Assembly (NCBI RefSeq): GCF_003144195.1
Contig: NW_020290039.1
Coordinates: 62,001 to 126,000 of the forward strand
Reading direction: 5' to 3'
DNA length: 64,000 nt
Source: Ceraceosorus guamensis
Taxonomy: Eukaryota; Basidiomycota; Exobasidiomycetes; Ceraceosorales; Ceraceosoraceae
The translations under genes and the position numbers were made by a program. This document shows, piece after piece, positions 24,245 through 36,105 of this stretch. The notes under the pieces were generated by a model. It was not told the origin of the DNA, searched no databases, and worked only from the letters and a program-made list of their open reading frames with translations. Position 1 is the first letter of the stretch. Every line of letters starts with the position of its first letter.

Positions 24245-25501
24245 TTACAGATCAAGCACCATCTTGCCAGTGTTTTCACCATTCAGCAGAGCAAGCAGAG
24301 CGTCTGGGGCATGTTCCAGACCTTTCTTCTGATAAGTGTGAATATTGGTCTTGACTTTGCCTTCTATTCCCCATTGCGTCAGCTCCTTGATAGCGGTCAG
24401 TAGAGCTTCTGGGCCTCTCTGATTGCAGATGAATCCTTCCAGGAGCAGCTTCTTCTTGAGGATCCAACGCATCCCTCGAATAGGCTCTTCTTGGCCTTGA
24501 TACTCGGAAATCACACCGCAGAGCGCGATCCGGCCGTTCGGGGCCATGACTTCCAGAGCGGCGTCTAGCACCTTGCCTCCGACATTTTCAAAGTAGACGG
24601 ACACCTCTTCATTGGTAGCTTTTCGTAGATCTTCCAGGAACGAGGGAGAGTCGTAGCCGACGGCCGCGTCCGCACCGGTCTCAAGGACCGCATCAAGCTT
24701 GCGCGAAGAAGCGATGCCCACGACTTTCTTGACGCCTAGAGCTTTGGCCAATTGAACAACGATTGAGCCGGTGGCGCCCGCTGCAGCGGATACCAGCACG
24801 ACATCGTCCTTGGTGCATTTAGCCACGTTCATGAGTCCTACATGCGCGGCCAGGCCAGGTGGTCCGAGCAAAGAGAGGGCTTGTTTGCCCAGCGCAGGAT
24901 GGAGTTTTTGAAGTAGAGGGCTATTCTCATTGATGATCGCATTAGATTCTTGTCCAACATAGCCAAAGATGCGACTGATCGAAGAATTGCACAGATACAG
25001 GCGAAATATATATCAGCGAAATGCTAGTCATCGCTGGCAGTAGCCCTGATCTGGACGCACTCTCCCGCACTGTACTTTGACGACTTGCTTGCGAGCACAT
25101 CAGCGATACCAAGTGCCCACAAGGGAGCCTACGTGCTCGATTTGGCTGTGTCAGCGTACGCAGATGCACCTCTGGGCATCTTGGGCCCCCCCTCACTCAC
25201 GCCGAGGGGATGAGCAGGCCTGTAACTCTTCTCCTGAGTAAAGGTGCCTTTCATCGATGGCTCCATGCCTAGATGCGCGACCTGAGCGGAGCAACGAGCA
25301 GGCAGGGGTTCAAGCCTTGACCGCGTGTTGAGCGCACCGTGTCTCTCAACCTACCTTGACCAAAAGCTCGCCATCTTGAATCTCACGCAGCGTCACGTCC
25401 GTTTCCCAACGGAAAAAGTCTTTGGTGAGGGGACGATCCTTGGGCACGTGCTCGGCCAGAACCCATCGGTTGGTAGTCTTTGGAATAGCAGCTGACGACA
25501 T
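24245..25501 (-). CDS. NADP-dependent alkenal/ene reductase (PTGR/CurA-type MDR)
   Basis: Minus strand, four exons: 25501-25355, 25281-25201, 25128-25061 and 24974-24245. They encode 341 aa, the usual length of the family. Introns are 72-86 nt. Intron 3 uses a GTGCGT donor, supported because the join restores the family motif SKYSAGDRIFGYVG. The N-terminus has RWVLAEHVPKDRP and LGMEPSMKG, typical of the leukotriene B4 dehydrogenase/prostaglandin reductase/CurA branch of medium-chain reductases, which lack zinc. The Rossmann NADP site is SAAAGATGSIVVQLAKALG. A second family motif, VYFENVGGKVLDAAL, is also present. The enzyme should reduce alpha,beta-unsaturated aldehydes or ketones with NADPH in the cytosol. 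It could be detoxifying or belong to the putative metabolite locus to its left. Confidence 0.93.
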
Positions 25502-26278
25502 GGCGAAGTTGATTTGATGAAGCCAACTGGAGAGTGAGTGCCAGAATGATGATGATGATGACGATGCGCAACGTGATGCGACGTCAAAGCTCCTTCAACA
25601 TCCTGTCACCTCATTTTTAAAGTTGTGGAGGCCCCTCGCAGCAGCAGTGGTTTCCGCGCCGCACGGCCGGCTGTCATTCTCTACCCGGGGGCCGGATGCA
25701 TGCAGAGCCTTACGACCGAGCGCGCTCAGACAGCAAGCAGCCAGGCAGGACCTTCCACCGAAGCTTCGCCGCGTAGCTGTTGCTCTGCTGACGATTCATT
25801 GCGAAAGCCAGTCGCAGGACAAGACATTCAGGCATTCCCGGCCTAGGAAGTCAAGAGCGAAGCCCGCAGCACGCGCGCAGCACGCGCGAGGCTAGTCATT
25901 CTCGATTGGGAGGCTCAGATGCTGGCAAAGTCATCGTGAAGCCGCGGCAAACTCCTCGATGGCATCGCGTCGCATCATCGCATCGCCGCACTGGAACACG
26001 CCTTGATTTCGCGACTCAACCACAGCCGAGGACGACACCAGCAGGGGGACCGAGGCTGCGAGGCGGACTGGTGGACTCGATTCAAAAGTGGCCGGACCAC
26101 CTGTTCCATCCACCGATTTCGTCTGCACCACGTCAAGCGTTGACGGTGCGATGGTTTGGTCATGTACTGCAAGTGCGGGAGCTGATGCAGATACCTTGCA
26201 AGGCCAGATGGCAGAGGAGCGCAATGTACGAATTATCTGGATTGCTGCAGAGGACAGGTAGATGGCATGTGCGAATGC
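25502..26278. other. Intergenic region (0.8 kb)
   Basis: This lies between the start of the reductase (-) and the stop of the DUF155 gene (-). No gene or repeat is seen beyond a short GATGAT run at about 25546-25563, inside the likely promoter or leader of the reductase. Confidence 0.7.
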
Positions 26279-29200
26279 TCAAGACATCAGAAGCTGGGCA
26301 GGAGCATCAAGCAGGCGAGGCACTCGGCCACCGGCCGTAACGCCAGGAAGCGCGCCCGCCGCCGACCTCAAAAGCGCTCTCGCAGTGTCAGCGCGGGAAT
26401 GCAATACAAGACGGGCTGATATCTCTCCACAGGCCACAAGGCATGCTGCAAGGAGCGGCAGAAAGCGTCAGCTCTGAAAGCCACGGGGCAATTTGAAAGC
26501 CAGCCTCGAACACTCACCGACGATGATAAGCATGATGATGATCCACGTGCTGACGGGGTAAACGTCGAGGAGTCGTAGCTGTAAGCGGTCAACATGCATC
26601 GGCGGGTCTACTGCACTCGGACTCACATTTTGCTCATCGCTTCGTTCGAAATGTGCTCGTGGATGATCTCAAGCAGGTCGTTGGCGACAGCCAGACGCTC
26701 GTTGAGGTTCTCGACGCGTTGGTCAATTTCGAGGTACTCCCGGATAGCGTCGTAAAGCGCCTTGAGACTAGCTTCGCTCCAAAATAGTTCTGGAGTGTCC
26801 AGCACATTGCTGGTAAGATTGACGTCCACTCTGAGCTTGAACAAGCGCCCGGTCAGGCGCAGCGCCTCTCGACGCTTAAGCTTGAGCTCTCCAGATGAAG
26901 CCAGCTCTTTCGGAATGTGCGACGTGAGCTCGAGGGTTTGTTGCATGGACTCCTCAAATACGCTCAGCTTGGTGCTTTGAGCGATCGCATGGGCCAAGCT
27001 GACCTTGAGCAAGTGATTAGGCTGTCTAAAGGTGAAGAAATCGTTGAAAATTCGAGGAGCTGGGACGGTCGGATCGTAGCAGAAGTGGAACGCTTCGGTC
27101 TCCTCGTCATCAGGAGAGCTGGCTGGACCACCACGAACGCAGCCAGAGGAGATGACGTCGTTGATGATGCTACGTTCTTCTGCGGCAGACAGATTGTACA
27201 TGACCAGTACGCCGTACGGCAGAACAATGAGCTCAGCTTGATGCAGCGCTTCTAGTATGCCGCGAGACGTCAGCATGTTGCGAGAAGTGTCGTGATTGTG
27301 GGACGCTTGGTTAGGTCCGGATGCTCGGCGATTTTTCTTCGGCCTACGCCCCGAGCGAGAGGGCGCCACATCCTCGCCCAAGGGTTCATCCCAGCGCGTC
27401 GCCTTGCGTCCGGGACTTCGGGGCGGAGAGGAGCTCAACGCGTGTGGGTGGCTCGGATCAGGCTCCTCTTCGACAAACTCGCGCGCCATACCCGCTTCGA
27501 CCTCATCGCGCCCGAAGCTGGCATCTCCGTCCTCAACAGCTTGCTGTTGCAGAAGCATGTCTCTTGCGCCGGCTTCATCAGCCGAGAGCAGCTCATCTTC
27601 GGTGGCCAGCACGCCAGCATTCGACTCCTGCTCAAGAGCCCGAAGGGCATATTCATCTTCGCTGCTCACAGCGTCCAAGGACGTGCCAAGTAGTCGCCCT
27701 TGGTCATCGGCGTTCTCTTCGCCAGAGAGAAGAGCATCCACATCATCAGCGCCTGTGCGTGGTTCGAGAGCTCGAGGTGTTGCGATCCCCTCGTCTTCTT
27801 CGTTGATTGTGGCAGGCTGCGAAGGCGGTGTGATGCCTGTTGAAATGCGGCCACCTCGATCTGTTTGCTCTTCCCTCTCGCCTTCAGTCTCTGTCTCGTT
27901 CTCAGCCTCGCTAAGCCGCTCAAGATGTCGGCGCTCGCTTTCTGGACTGTTTTCTTCGCGACGCTCGCGGTGCCAAGAAAGATGATCTGTAGAGCTGCTC
28001 GCCCGCCCATTGCTTCCTCGACTTTCGCCATCACGTTCGGGTTCGTCGTCGCCGCCTTTGCCTTCGCCACCGTGAATATAGCCCTGGGGATCCTCTTCTT
28101 CCTCTTTCTTCTGAGCAAAGTACTGTTCAACCATACAAGACCATGGATGTCAGTGTTGAGACCACAGCCTACAAGAAAAGCGAGTCATGGACGTGGCACT
28201 CACGGAGCCGAGGTATCCACTCTCCTCCTGTTCCTCAAGCTGACGCTCGCGGCGATCCTCGGCTCCGGGACTTGAACCTCTCGGCTCTGGAGCGCTGCGA
28301 ACCTCTGCACGGCCAAAGCCTGGCAGCAGGGGCTTGAAGTAGACGACGTAAGCGCACTCATCGTACAGCCGAGGTCGCACGCCATGTTCTCTTCTCAGAA
28401 AACCTGCAAGAGTAGGAATGTGGATGGCTGGTCCGACAGAGTAGGAAGTCAAACGAGGCAAAGGGGTGTGCTGGCGCGACTGCGGCGCCAATCGCTCGAA
28501 GGTGTGATAGACCGGTCCGCTTTGTTTGGGTATACGAGGTGGCGCTCTTGAGTGCACAGGACCGCGCTTGGTAGCAGCTGCCGACTTGGGATGCTTGCCA
28601 GGTGGTATTGCTCGGGATGGCGACGTGAGTCGCCCACGGCCCGGGGATAGCGTCCTGTGCTGCCTGACGTCGGTGGCAATGTTCGGAGGCATGGCATCGA
28701 TGGCCGTGCCATCATCTCCGACTCGCTGCTCCGCCACTGCCTGTTGAGCTTCGTTGCGATCTTTCGCGTCTGCTTCATTTTCCTCGCTGCTCTCTTCTTC
28801 ATCCTCACTGTCGTCGTCCTCTTCCCCAGGCAGTGGAGCGAGTTGACTTTCTGAAGGCAGCAGGACGTGCTTGCCGCTGGTCTTGCTCGTACGCACTGGC
28901 TTGTCGCTTCTGACAGGTAGAGAATAGCGAATGGATCGTGCTGGAGTACCCTTGAAGCGCTGTTGCTGAGCAGAAGGAGAAGCGCCGCTCTTGGATCTGG
29001 CAGCGGAAGGCCTGTTCGAGGGTCCTTTCGCGGCTGATGCAGGCAAAAGCATGCTGTCCGTAGTCGCCGGCTCACCATCACCTCCAAGCAATGCTGCTTG
29101 TTCTCCAGCCGAAGTAGCTCGACGAACAGGTGGCTTGCCTTTGATGGCTGCGCTAAGCGTTGCAGGAAGCCTGGCCCGCAGAGCAGCAGCTGGGCCTGAC

Positions 29201-29598
29201 GGGACAGCTGCACTTGAGCTGCCAGTGAAGCCTTCTCTACCTCTTTGAGGCGCACTGGATGAGGCACCTGTAGCGCCTGTAGAGCCTGGCACTCTGGAAC
29301 CCATGCCTGGCATGATGATACCAGCTCGAAGGTCTGCCAATTCTCCCTCGCGCCTCGAATGTTGACTGGCCTGCTCGCCGTCCTCTTCGCCATCATCATC
29401 CTCATCGCCCGGAGACATGACGCGACGAAGCGAAGATCCCGATGCTGCTCCGCTCCTGCGAGCTCGTAGAGAAGATGCCGTGGAGCTCAGACCGGGCAAT
29501 CCGGAAGCGGTTAGACTTCGTCGGGGCTCGCTGGGTGGGGTTGCCGGCGTGGTGGAGCCGGACAGCCCGTTCGGTGGATAAGACCGGCGGTCAGACAT
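26279..29598 (-). CDS. DUF155 (Rmd1/Rmd8/Sif2 family) membrane protein
   Basis: Minus strand, four exons: 29598-28204, 28122-26627, 26549-26518 and 26445-26279, 1029 aa. The 32-nt third exon and the last intron were chosen because together they restore a single C-terminal transmembrane helix, ITWIIIMLIIVACLVACGEI (about residues 963-983), as in Rmd1 relatives. The first conserved block of the family is at about residues 380-425 (RLTSYSVGPAIHIPTLAGFL, RPRLYDECAYVVYF). The DUF155 core is at about residues 747-960 and starts GILEALHQAELIVLPYGVLV. The two blocks are separated by about 320 acidic, disordered residues, and a 370-residue Ser/Pro/Arg-rich N-terminus precedes them. Yeast Rmd1/Rmd8 and fission yeast Sif2/Sif3 belong to this family; their biochemical role is poorly known. 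I start at the ATG at 29598. The gene is divergent from the SH3 gene to the right. Confidence 0.9.
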
Positions 29599-30705
29599 CA
29601 CGCACTTCTGGGGTGGTGTCTGTCGAAATCTTTATGAAGATTTTGAAGAGCCGACGCTGTAAGCAAGAGCCGTGCTTGTGGCTCAGAGAAGGGAGTGCGG
29701 GTGGAGATGATCATCATGATGCAGTCGAGAGAAGTCGATCATTCTCGAGTGGTGCAGCGAGGGGCTCAGGGCACGCTCCCTTCGGCTGCATCGATCAGCA
29801 TGCAGCAGACGTGCAGCACATCGGCCGATCCAAGTCTCACGTGACTTAGGACTTGGTCACGTGTGACCACACACAACCGCACCAAGAGCTTTTTTTGAGA
29901 CTCGTGACTTCACCCTTGACTTGATTGATGACTTTGCTGAGTATGGTGCACAAGCAGCCAGCATCATAGCCAGCAGCACGACACGCGGGCACATCATGCG
30001 CGGCGGCGCTGCATGCTGCGTCGCGGACCAAACAAGCGCGGTGCGAGCGCGTTCTGGCCGCTCTTGCGCGCGCCGGCTGCAGCTGCACCGACGACATGCT
30101 GACTTGGCCACGATGATTGCACGCGCGCGCCGATACCCACCGCCTCTGATGTGCCCCGAGAAGTCTGCCGTGCAATTCAGGGATCTCGAGCAGCCTACAC
30201 GCAGCTGTCAATCCACTTTCCCATTCGGTCAACTCGCATGGCACGAAGCCGGGCTCTTCTTTGTCCCAGCTCCCAGCTTCCCTCACGGAACCTCCAAACA
30301 GCCCTCTCGACCAAACAAGCAGCCAGGCGCAACGCTCGTTCGAAACGCAACTGGTCTTCCGCTCGCGACAGATCTCAGCCGCAGATCCGCCAGGCTGAGA
30401 AGTGCACGCGTCAAGCTCATTGTTGGGTGCATCCAAGACGCACCCATCGGTCAGCTATCGATACACGCTCCGATTCTCGAGCGCGGTGAAAAAGACATTC
30501 ATCGATTTGGCGTCCATCCACGTGTTCTGGTCGTTGATTGGACGTCTCAAGACTCACTCACTATTAATGCACAAGCATAGGCCTGGCTGCCTACCTTGAA
30601 TTGGTCGCAGACCACCCACCGCCAGACGCGTCGGGGCCTGGCTGCCTCGCTTCCCTTCCATAAGCGCATACATCCCTGCTGCTGCCCTCTTCTCCTTCAA
30701 CAACC
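29599..30705. promoter_or_regulatory. Shared divergent upstream region (1.1 kb)
   Basis: This separates the DUF155 gene (-) and the SH3/RA gene (+). It contains TCACGTGA at 29837-29844 and the near-palindrome GGTCACGTGTGACC at 29856-29869, both E-box CACGTG cores 20 bp apart, then a CGTGACTT-type repeat at about 29908. No gene is seen. Confidence 0.7.
29837..29869. promoter_or_regulatory. Paired CACGTG boxes
   Basis: TCACGTGA (29837-29844) and GGTCACGTGTGACC (29856-29869) lie about two helical turns apart. CACGTG is the known target of fungal bHLH factors such as Cbf1. Function here is inferred from sequence and position only. Confidence 0.6.
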
Positions 30706-33700
30706 ATGGCACAGGTCAAGCCAAATTTGACTGTGGACGTAGGACTAGCCCAGACGGGTGGTAGGGCGCCCGCCCAAGCTGCCAAAGCAGCCATTCATGC
30801 GGCCAGATCAGCATCCGCTCCGCGATCAGAGAACGGCGATGGTTCATTACCAGGAGGAGGCGGCTACGAAGGAGCCTATGGCGGTACAGAATCAGCCATC
30901 GATATGAATGCACAGTCAATTGAGAATGGCAGGACTGCAGCGGCTGACGGGTTCAGCAGCGACGAGGATGGGGATGGACAGGATTTGTATGCTGCCGCGC
31001 AACGCCGGCTGCAGCATGGTGCTACCAGCAAAGGAGCGAGAGCAACGCGAGATAATCAACACGGCGGAGCGAGCGCACAAGGTGGACGTCGCATGGTGAG
31101 TCAGCATGCATCTATTGTGGGGCGATGCAGATTCTGACTTATGCTATTGCAATCTTGTTCAATGACTCTAGTATGCCGACAATTCAGACTCTGATCACGA
31201 AGACTATGGACCGCAAGGCGAGACAGAAGTCGGCATGGACGGCAATTCCGACGACGATGGCGTCTATGATGAGGAAGAGGAGGACGATCTTTCCAGCTCG
31301 CCATCCATTCCAGACGAGAACATAGATTTCGATCTCGTCTACGCGCTTCACAACTTCGTAGCTACGGTCGAGGGCCAGGCCACAGTCCACAAGGGAAACG
31401 ATTTGACCCTTCTCGACGATTCTAATTCCTACTGGTGAGTGCCAGTAGCTTGAGCTCAAGCGCTGTGCTGCGTGATTGATTTGATACCGCATCGCTTGCT
31501 CAGGTGGCTCGTGCGAGTGCTGAGGACATCCGAAGTGGGTTATATTCCCGCCGAGAACATCGAGACGCCATTCGAGAGGCTTGCTAGATTAAACAAGCAT
31601 CGGAACGTCGATGTGAGTCGGCAATTGCTCCTTGAGCATTCCGGTCGCGCTGCGCACTGACTGCATAATGCTTGCCCTTTTGAACGATGTGCAGCTCACA
31701 AGCGCTACAGACGATGACCACAATCAGGTGCCAGACAAGATTTACAATTCTCACTTGGTCAAGCAGCGCTCTTTTGGCGTAAATGGGGGCATATCCGCTC
31801 ATTCGGGCAAGCTCTCGGCGCTGTCAAGGAGGAACGCAGGCGGTCCGCCGGCACACATTCTCAAAGAGCAGAAGCGGATTGGCAAGCGTGGCGTCTTGTT
31901 TGGACCTTCCACATACTTAGAACACAGCGGCAACGAGATGTCTTCTGACGAGGAGGGCGACTACGATGAGGAAGCTGAGGAAGGCGAAATGGACGGCGAA
32001 GACTATGATGAAGAAGGCACCGAAGCTCAGGGAGACGGATCAGGTGCACAAGGGGCCAGCGGAGTAACGGATGTGCGTTCTCGGGGCGAGCCTGTTGATG
32101 CGGGTCTGGCTGGCGTCGGAGCAGCTCGAGGGCCAGTCCAAGGCTCAGGTGCGAGTGGATCTGCTTTTGACCGGCTGGAGCCCGACGATGGTATGGATTG
32201 GGACGCGGGCGAGGCCGAAAGAGTGCAACAAGCGCAGCAGGCGCGAAACCGGCAGGAGCAAGCTCAAGCGCAAGCTACCGCTCAACAACAACAGCAACAA
32301 ACAGCAACCCAGCAGCAACAGCGTGCTTCAGCTGAGCAAGCCAGGCAAGCATCTGAGCGCTCGTCAGGAGGCAGTCAAATTTCGCCCCGGCAGCAAGCTC
32401 AACTTGGGCAGACAGGTCTTCAGACCTCACCTTCTCAACAGCAACGGGGCCCAGTCGGCTCCCCGGGCTCTCCGCCGTACTCACCAGAACAGGCGCAGTT
32501 GCAAGGTCAACAGCAGTACACACTTGGAGCAGGCATACCTGGATCTTTGCGACCTGGCGAGGCGCCGGGGCAGCATGCCCGGAACGTATCTTCGAGCGAA
32601 CGTTCCATCTCGAGCCTTTCTTCGGCCGGCGGCCAACCCGCTACACCTTCGCAGATTCAGGCTGAGAGGGCACGCGCTAGCACAGAGCTTGCGGGACAAG
32701 CGGGCAGAGTATCGCCTGCCGCGCCGAGCAGTATGAAGGCCGACCGCGACTCTCGACGCATGAGCAACCGCAAATCTCGCGGTGAAGAGGATGCCTACGT
32801 TCCAGAAGAGAAGACGACGAAGAAACGTTCTGGCGTCTTCAGCGGGCTGTTCTCGCGAAGTAAGGACAAGAAGGATCGCAAATCGGCGACCTTCTCTGAT
32901 GACGCTGCGACGGGACGTAGCTCGGAGGATAGCTTTGCGGGAAGCGCTGGAAACAGACGCTCGGGTGCGATGTCGCCAGGCATGTCACCGGGACTCGCTG
33001 GGCCACCCCAAAATTACGGCAGGACGATGCAAGATCGAGATCGCGTAGTGCAGGAGGCCTATCAGCGTCAATTCTTGACGGACAGCAACAAATCGGCGAA
33101 TCAGTCTGCTGCTGATGCAGCAGCTATGGCTGCGCTTGGCAACGAGTATTCTCCAGGCCCGCATCCTCAGAGCTTCCAACCTGGCAAAACGAGACCGGGC
33201 AGTCTCATCGGCACGCCAAGCTACGTCCCGATGCTTAACGTCATGCGTGTCTTCGCCGGTGATGCTATAGGCAGCGAAGCAACCTTTAAGACGGTTCTGC
33301 TGAATGAGGCGACGTCTGCGGAGGACTTGGTCAAGCAGGCAATGCAGCGATTTCGCGTCGCTGTTGACTCAAATCCTGACGATTACTACTTGACTGTGAA
33401 GCTCCTGGAAGGGGAAGAGAGAGCTCTGGGCGCATTGGAGAAACCGTTGCAAGTCTATGACAAGCTGTCTGAGTCTTCGCCGGACCAGATCAGCGCCGCC
33501 ATTCCCAGCGTGAAGCGATCCAGCGTTGGCTCCATCTCTTCGATATCTTCAAACTTGAGTCTCAAACCAGCGATTACAAGATTGGGTGAAGATTTTGGAG
33601 ACGATCACGCGGTCAAGTTTTTCCTCCATCGGAGAGCGCCGCTAAGTGCTCGAGGTGCTGGCACATCCGATCAGGGCTCGTCAACAGACACAGCATACGG

Positions 33701-35815
33701 AGGTCAGGGTCTGTTCCCAACAAACGACCCAAAGCAGAGCGGCAGTAGCGGCATTGGAATACCCCTTGGACCTGGAAGCCAGCGCAATAGCGCCACGTCC
33801 ACGCTGACACCCGAAAGCGCCGAAGCAATTGCGGCTGCTACTGCGCGCTTCGCCCTTCGCCTGATCATCTTTCCATCCGACTTACCTGAAGGCACAGTCT
33901 TCGACCCGCAGACGAATGCCCTCATACCGGAAGCCGTTCTACGCGAGCGCGGTCCAGGCGGTCTTGTACCAGGCGAAGGCGTTGAGCAGCGGTATCGCGA
34001 GAAAGTCCTTGCGCTGCCCCGAAACACTACAGTAGCTGAAGTGATCGAGCAGGGTCTTGACCGATTCGGCGTAATGGAAGGATTGGTCGAAGGTGGTGAC
34101 GATGTCGAGGATCGCACTTCGAGAAGGCGAAGCAAAGGCCGAGTCAGATACGGCTTGTCAGCTGATATTCGCGGAGATGAGCGGCCACTTGGACCTGCTT
34201 CGAAAGTACTGGACGCCTACCTCAAGCAGCCGGTCTTCAGGGACGCTCCTGGCAACCGACGCTCCGCGGATGGCAAGCGGCGCAGTTTTGACGCAGCAAC
34301 ACTGCTAGCAATGGTCAGCGATCTAAGGGCAGATGATCCTGTCTTCATACTGAGGCAAGTTCAGCAGCCGCTCAAGGCAAAGGGTGCACGGCCGCTGAGT
34401 CCCACTGAAAACGTGCTTCTTGACAAAATTAATGAGCGACGGCAAGCCGAGTTGGAGACCGTGCAAGCGACGCCTTTGACCCGCACAGCGGAGGATCCAG
34501 CTGCACCGTTCAATCCAAGCCCACCTGTCGCCAATCAGTCTGGTATGAGCCGCCAGGAAATCATCGCTGCGCAGCGTGCAGCTGCTCACGAGCGGCGCGC
34601 AGCTGTTCTGGGCGCTCAGCGCAATGCGCAGCAGGGGGTGGACGTCGTTCTTGCGGATGAAGCGAGGATACGAAGCTCACGCGCAGGCGAGAATGGCAAG
34701 GTTCGCTACTCTTATGTACCCAACAGCGGGGCTGAGCAAGACATCAGCAACATCATCGAAGATGTTTTGAAGGAACAAGACAAGGCGATGGCTGCGGCTG
34801 GGTTGAGCTCGTCTCCAGCTAGAGATGCGAGCAGACCAGCTGTTTTGCGAAATGCCAGTCGAGGCACGATGGCAACGAGCGAGGCGGAGTACGAAAGTGC
34901 ATCAAGCTCTCCTCGAGCGACCAGTCCTCTCAGCCTACGCGAAGTCAACTTCGACCTGCGGCCATCAAACTCGCGCATGACCACGAATGATTCCGACACG
35001 CTCACAACGCCGCCCCTCTCGCTAGGCAAGAAGTCTACATTGCAGTCGCAGCAGTCGCAAGCACCAGCAGGAGCACAGGGTGGCTCGGCTCAGAACGATC
35101 TGTTGGAGAGCTTCGTTCGGAATCCAGACGCTTCGGAAGCAAACATCGAGGAGCGCATCGACCAAGTCCTTTCAAGAGTGACAGGCCTTGGCGCGTCATC
35201 TGGCTCGGGCTTGGACCCCTCGCGTTTGCGCGACCCAGCTTCGCCTGCGAGCAAGTCCAGCTCTGCTACTCCTCGTGGTCCTTCGCCGAGCTATCAGAAT
35301 GTGAAACCAAAAGGCGGCGTGGTGGGTGGCTTGGCGGGATTAGCAGCAGCAGGCGGTAGCCTGGCAGCGGGTGCTGCAGCCCTCACCGCAGGCGCACTCA
35401 ACGCTGTGAGCGGCGGTGACAACGGCGGGTCGTTAGCAAACACAGCCAAGGCCACTTCGCGGTCAACGAACATATTTACAGGCTCCAGCGCCGATTTGGG
35501 GCTGCAACATCTCTTCGCTGTCGTTGACGCAGCGGCCAGAAGAGACCCTCGCAGCGGTAGCAGGATACCTCCGGTCGATGCCACTTCGCTGCGTCCGCAA
35601 GTCGCTGGACTGTTCGCTCCTAATGCTCCGCCCATCGAGTCGCGCAAGACCCGGGAGGCGTATGCGCCAGTCGGAAAACAATTGAACATGATCGAGGATG
35701 TGAGTCTGGCGGTGATTGCGTGCGACTCTTGCAGCACTGCTGAATCTTTCTTGCCCTGCTTCGTCCTCGACAGGCTCTCGATCAGCTCTTGATGGATGCT
35801 CTGCGCGTTTTGTGA
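30706..35815 (+). CDS. SH3 (Tea4/Bud14-type) and Ras-association-like polarity scaffold
   Basis: Five exons: 30706-31095, 31172-31434, 31504-31612, 31695-35699 and 35774-35815, 1602 aa. The 42-nt last exon restores a C-terminus MIED-ALDQLLMDALRVL in place of read-through into the intron. The SH3 domain is at about residues 183-245 (DLVYALHNFVATVEGQ, LLDDSNSYWWLVRV, GYIPAENIETP). It is followed by the RLARLNKHRNVDLTSATDDD extension that I associate with fungal Tea4/Bud14 SH3 proteins. A Ras-association/ubiquitin-like domain lies at about 764-850 (MLNVMRVFAGDA, DYYLTVKLLEG), with a second similar region at about 972-1145. Between them are acidic, Gln-rich and Ser-rich disordered tracts. The protein probably sits at cell tips and links polarity, phosphatase or actin regulators to a small GTPase. 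The family assignment is firm for SH3 and moderate for RA. Confidence 0.88.
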
Positions 35816-36105
35816 CCCTTTGCATCCTCATTGGGGTCATAACGTGGTTTGGAACGGACGGCTCACGCAGCGCTGAAGCTGATGGTGATATAGGTGGGAG
35901 ATGACGATCTGGCAGAAATGATGCCTCAAAGCGCCCCGGAAGTTTCACGTGCCAGCACAACATGTAACATAACGATGCTCAGGGATTTCCTTGCGACTCT
36001 ATTGAAATGAAATTGAAGCATCCCGTGCACACCATCCGTGATGGCGGTGCTGCCACTGTTCATACATTTGGGTCGTTATGCATTGCATGCGGGGGCACGT
36101 TCCAT

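Noticed and set aside
25906-26340. Plus-strand open frame downstream of the DUF155 gene
   Set aside because: No family similarity; it partly overlaps the last DUF155 exon on the opposite strand.
26550-26582. 3' splice site CTTACAG at 26575-26581 for the DUF155 penultimate intron
   Set aside because: It puts the transmembrane segment out of frame. The CCCCGTCAG acceptor gives SKITWIIIMLIIV, matching the family C-terminus.
28449-29405. Minus-strand open frame of 318 codons in another frame of the DUF155 gene
   Set aside because: The alternative frame contains the family block RLTSYSVGPAIHIP and splices on to the DUF155 core; this one does neither.
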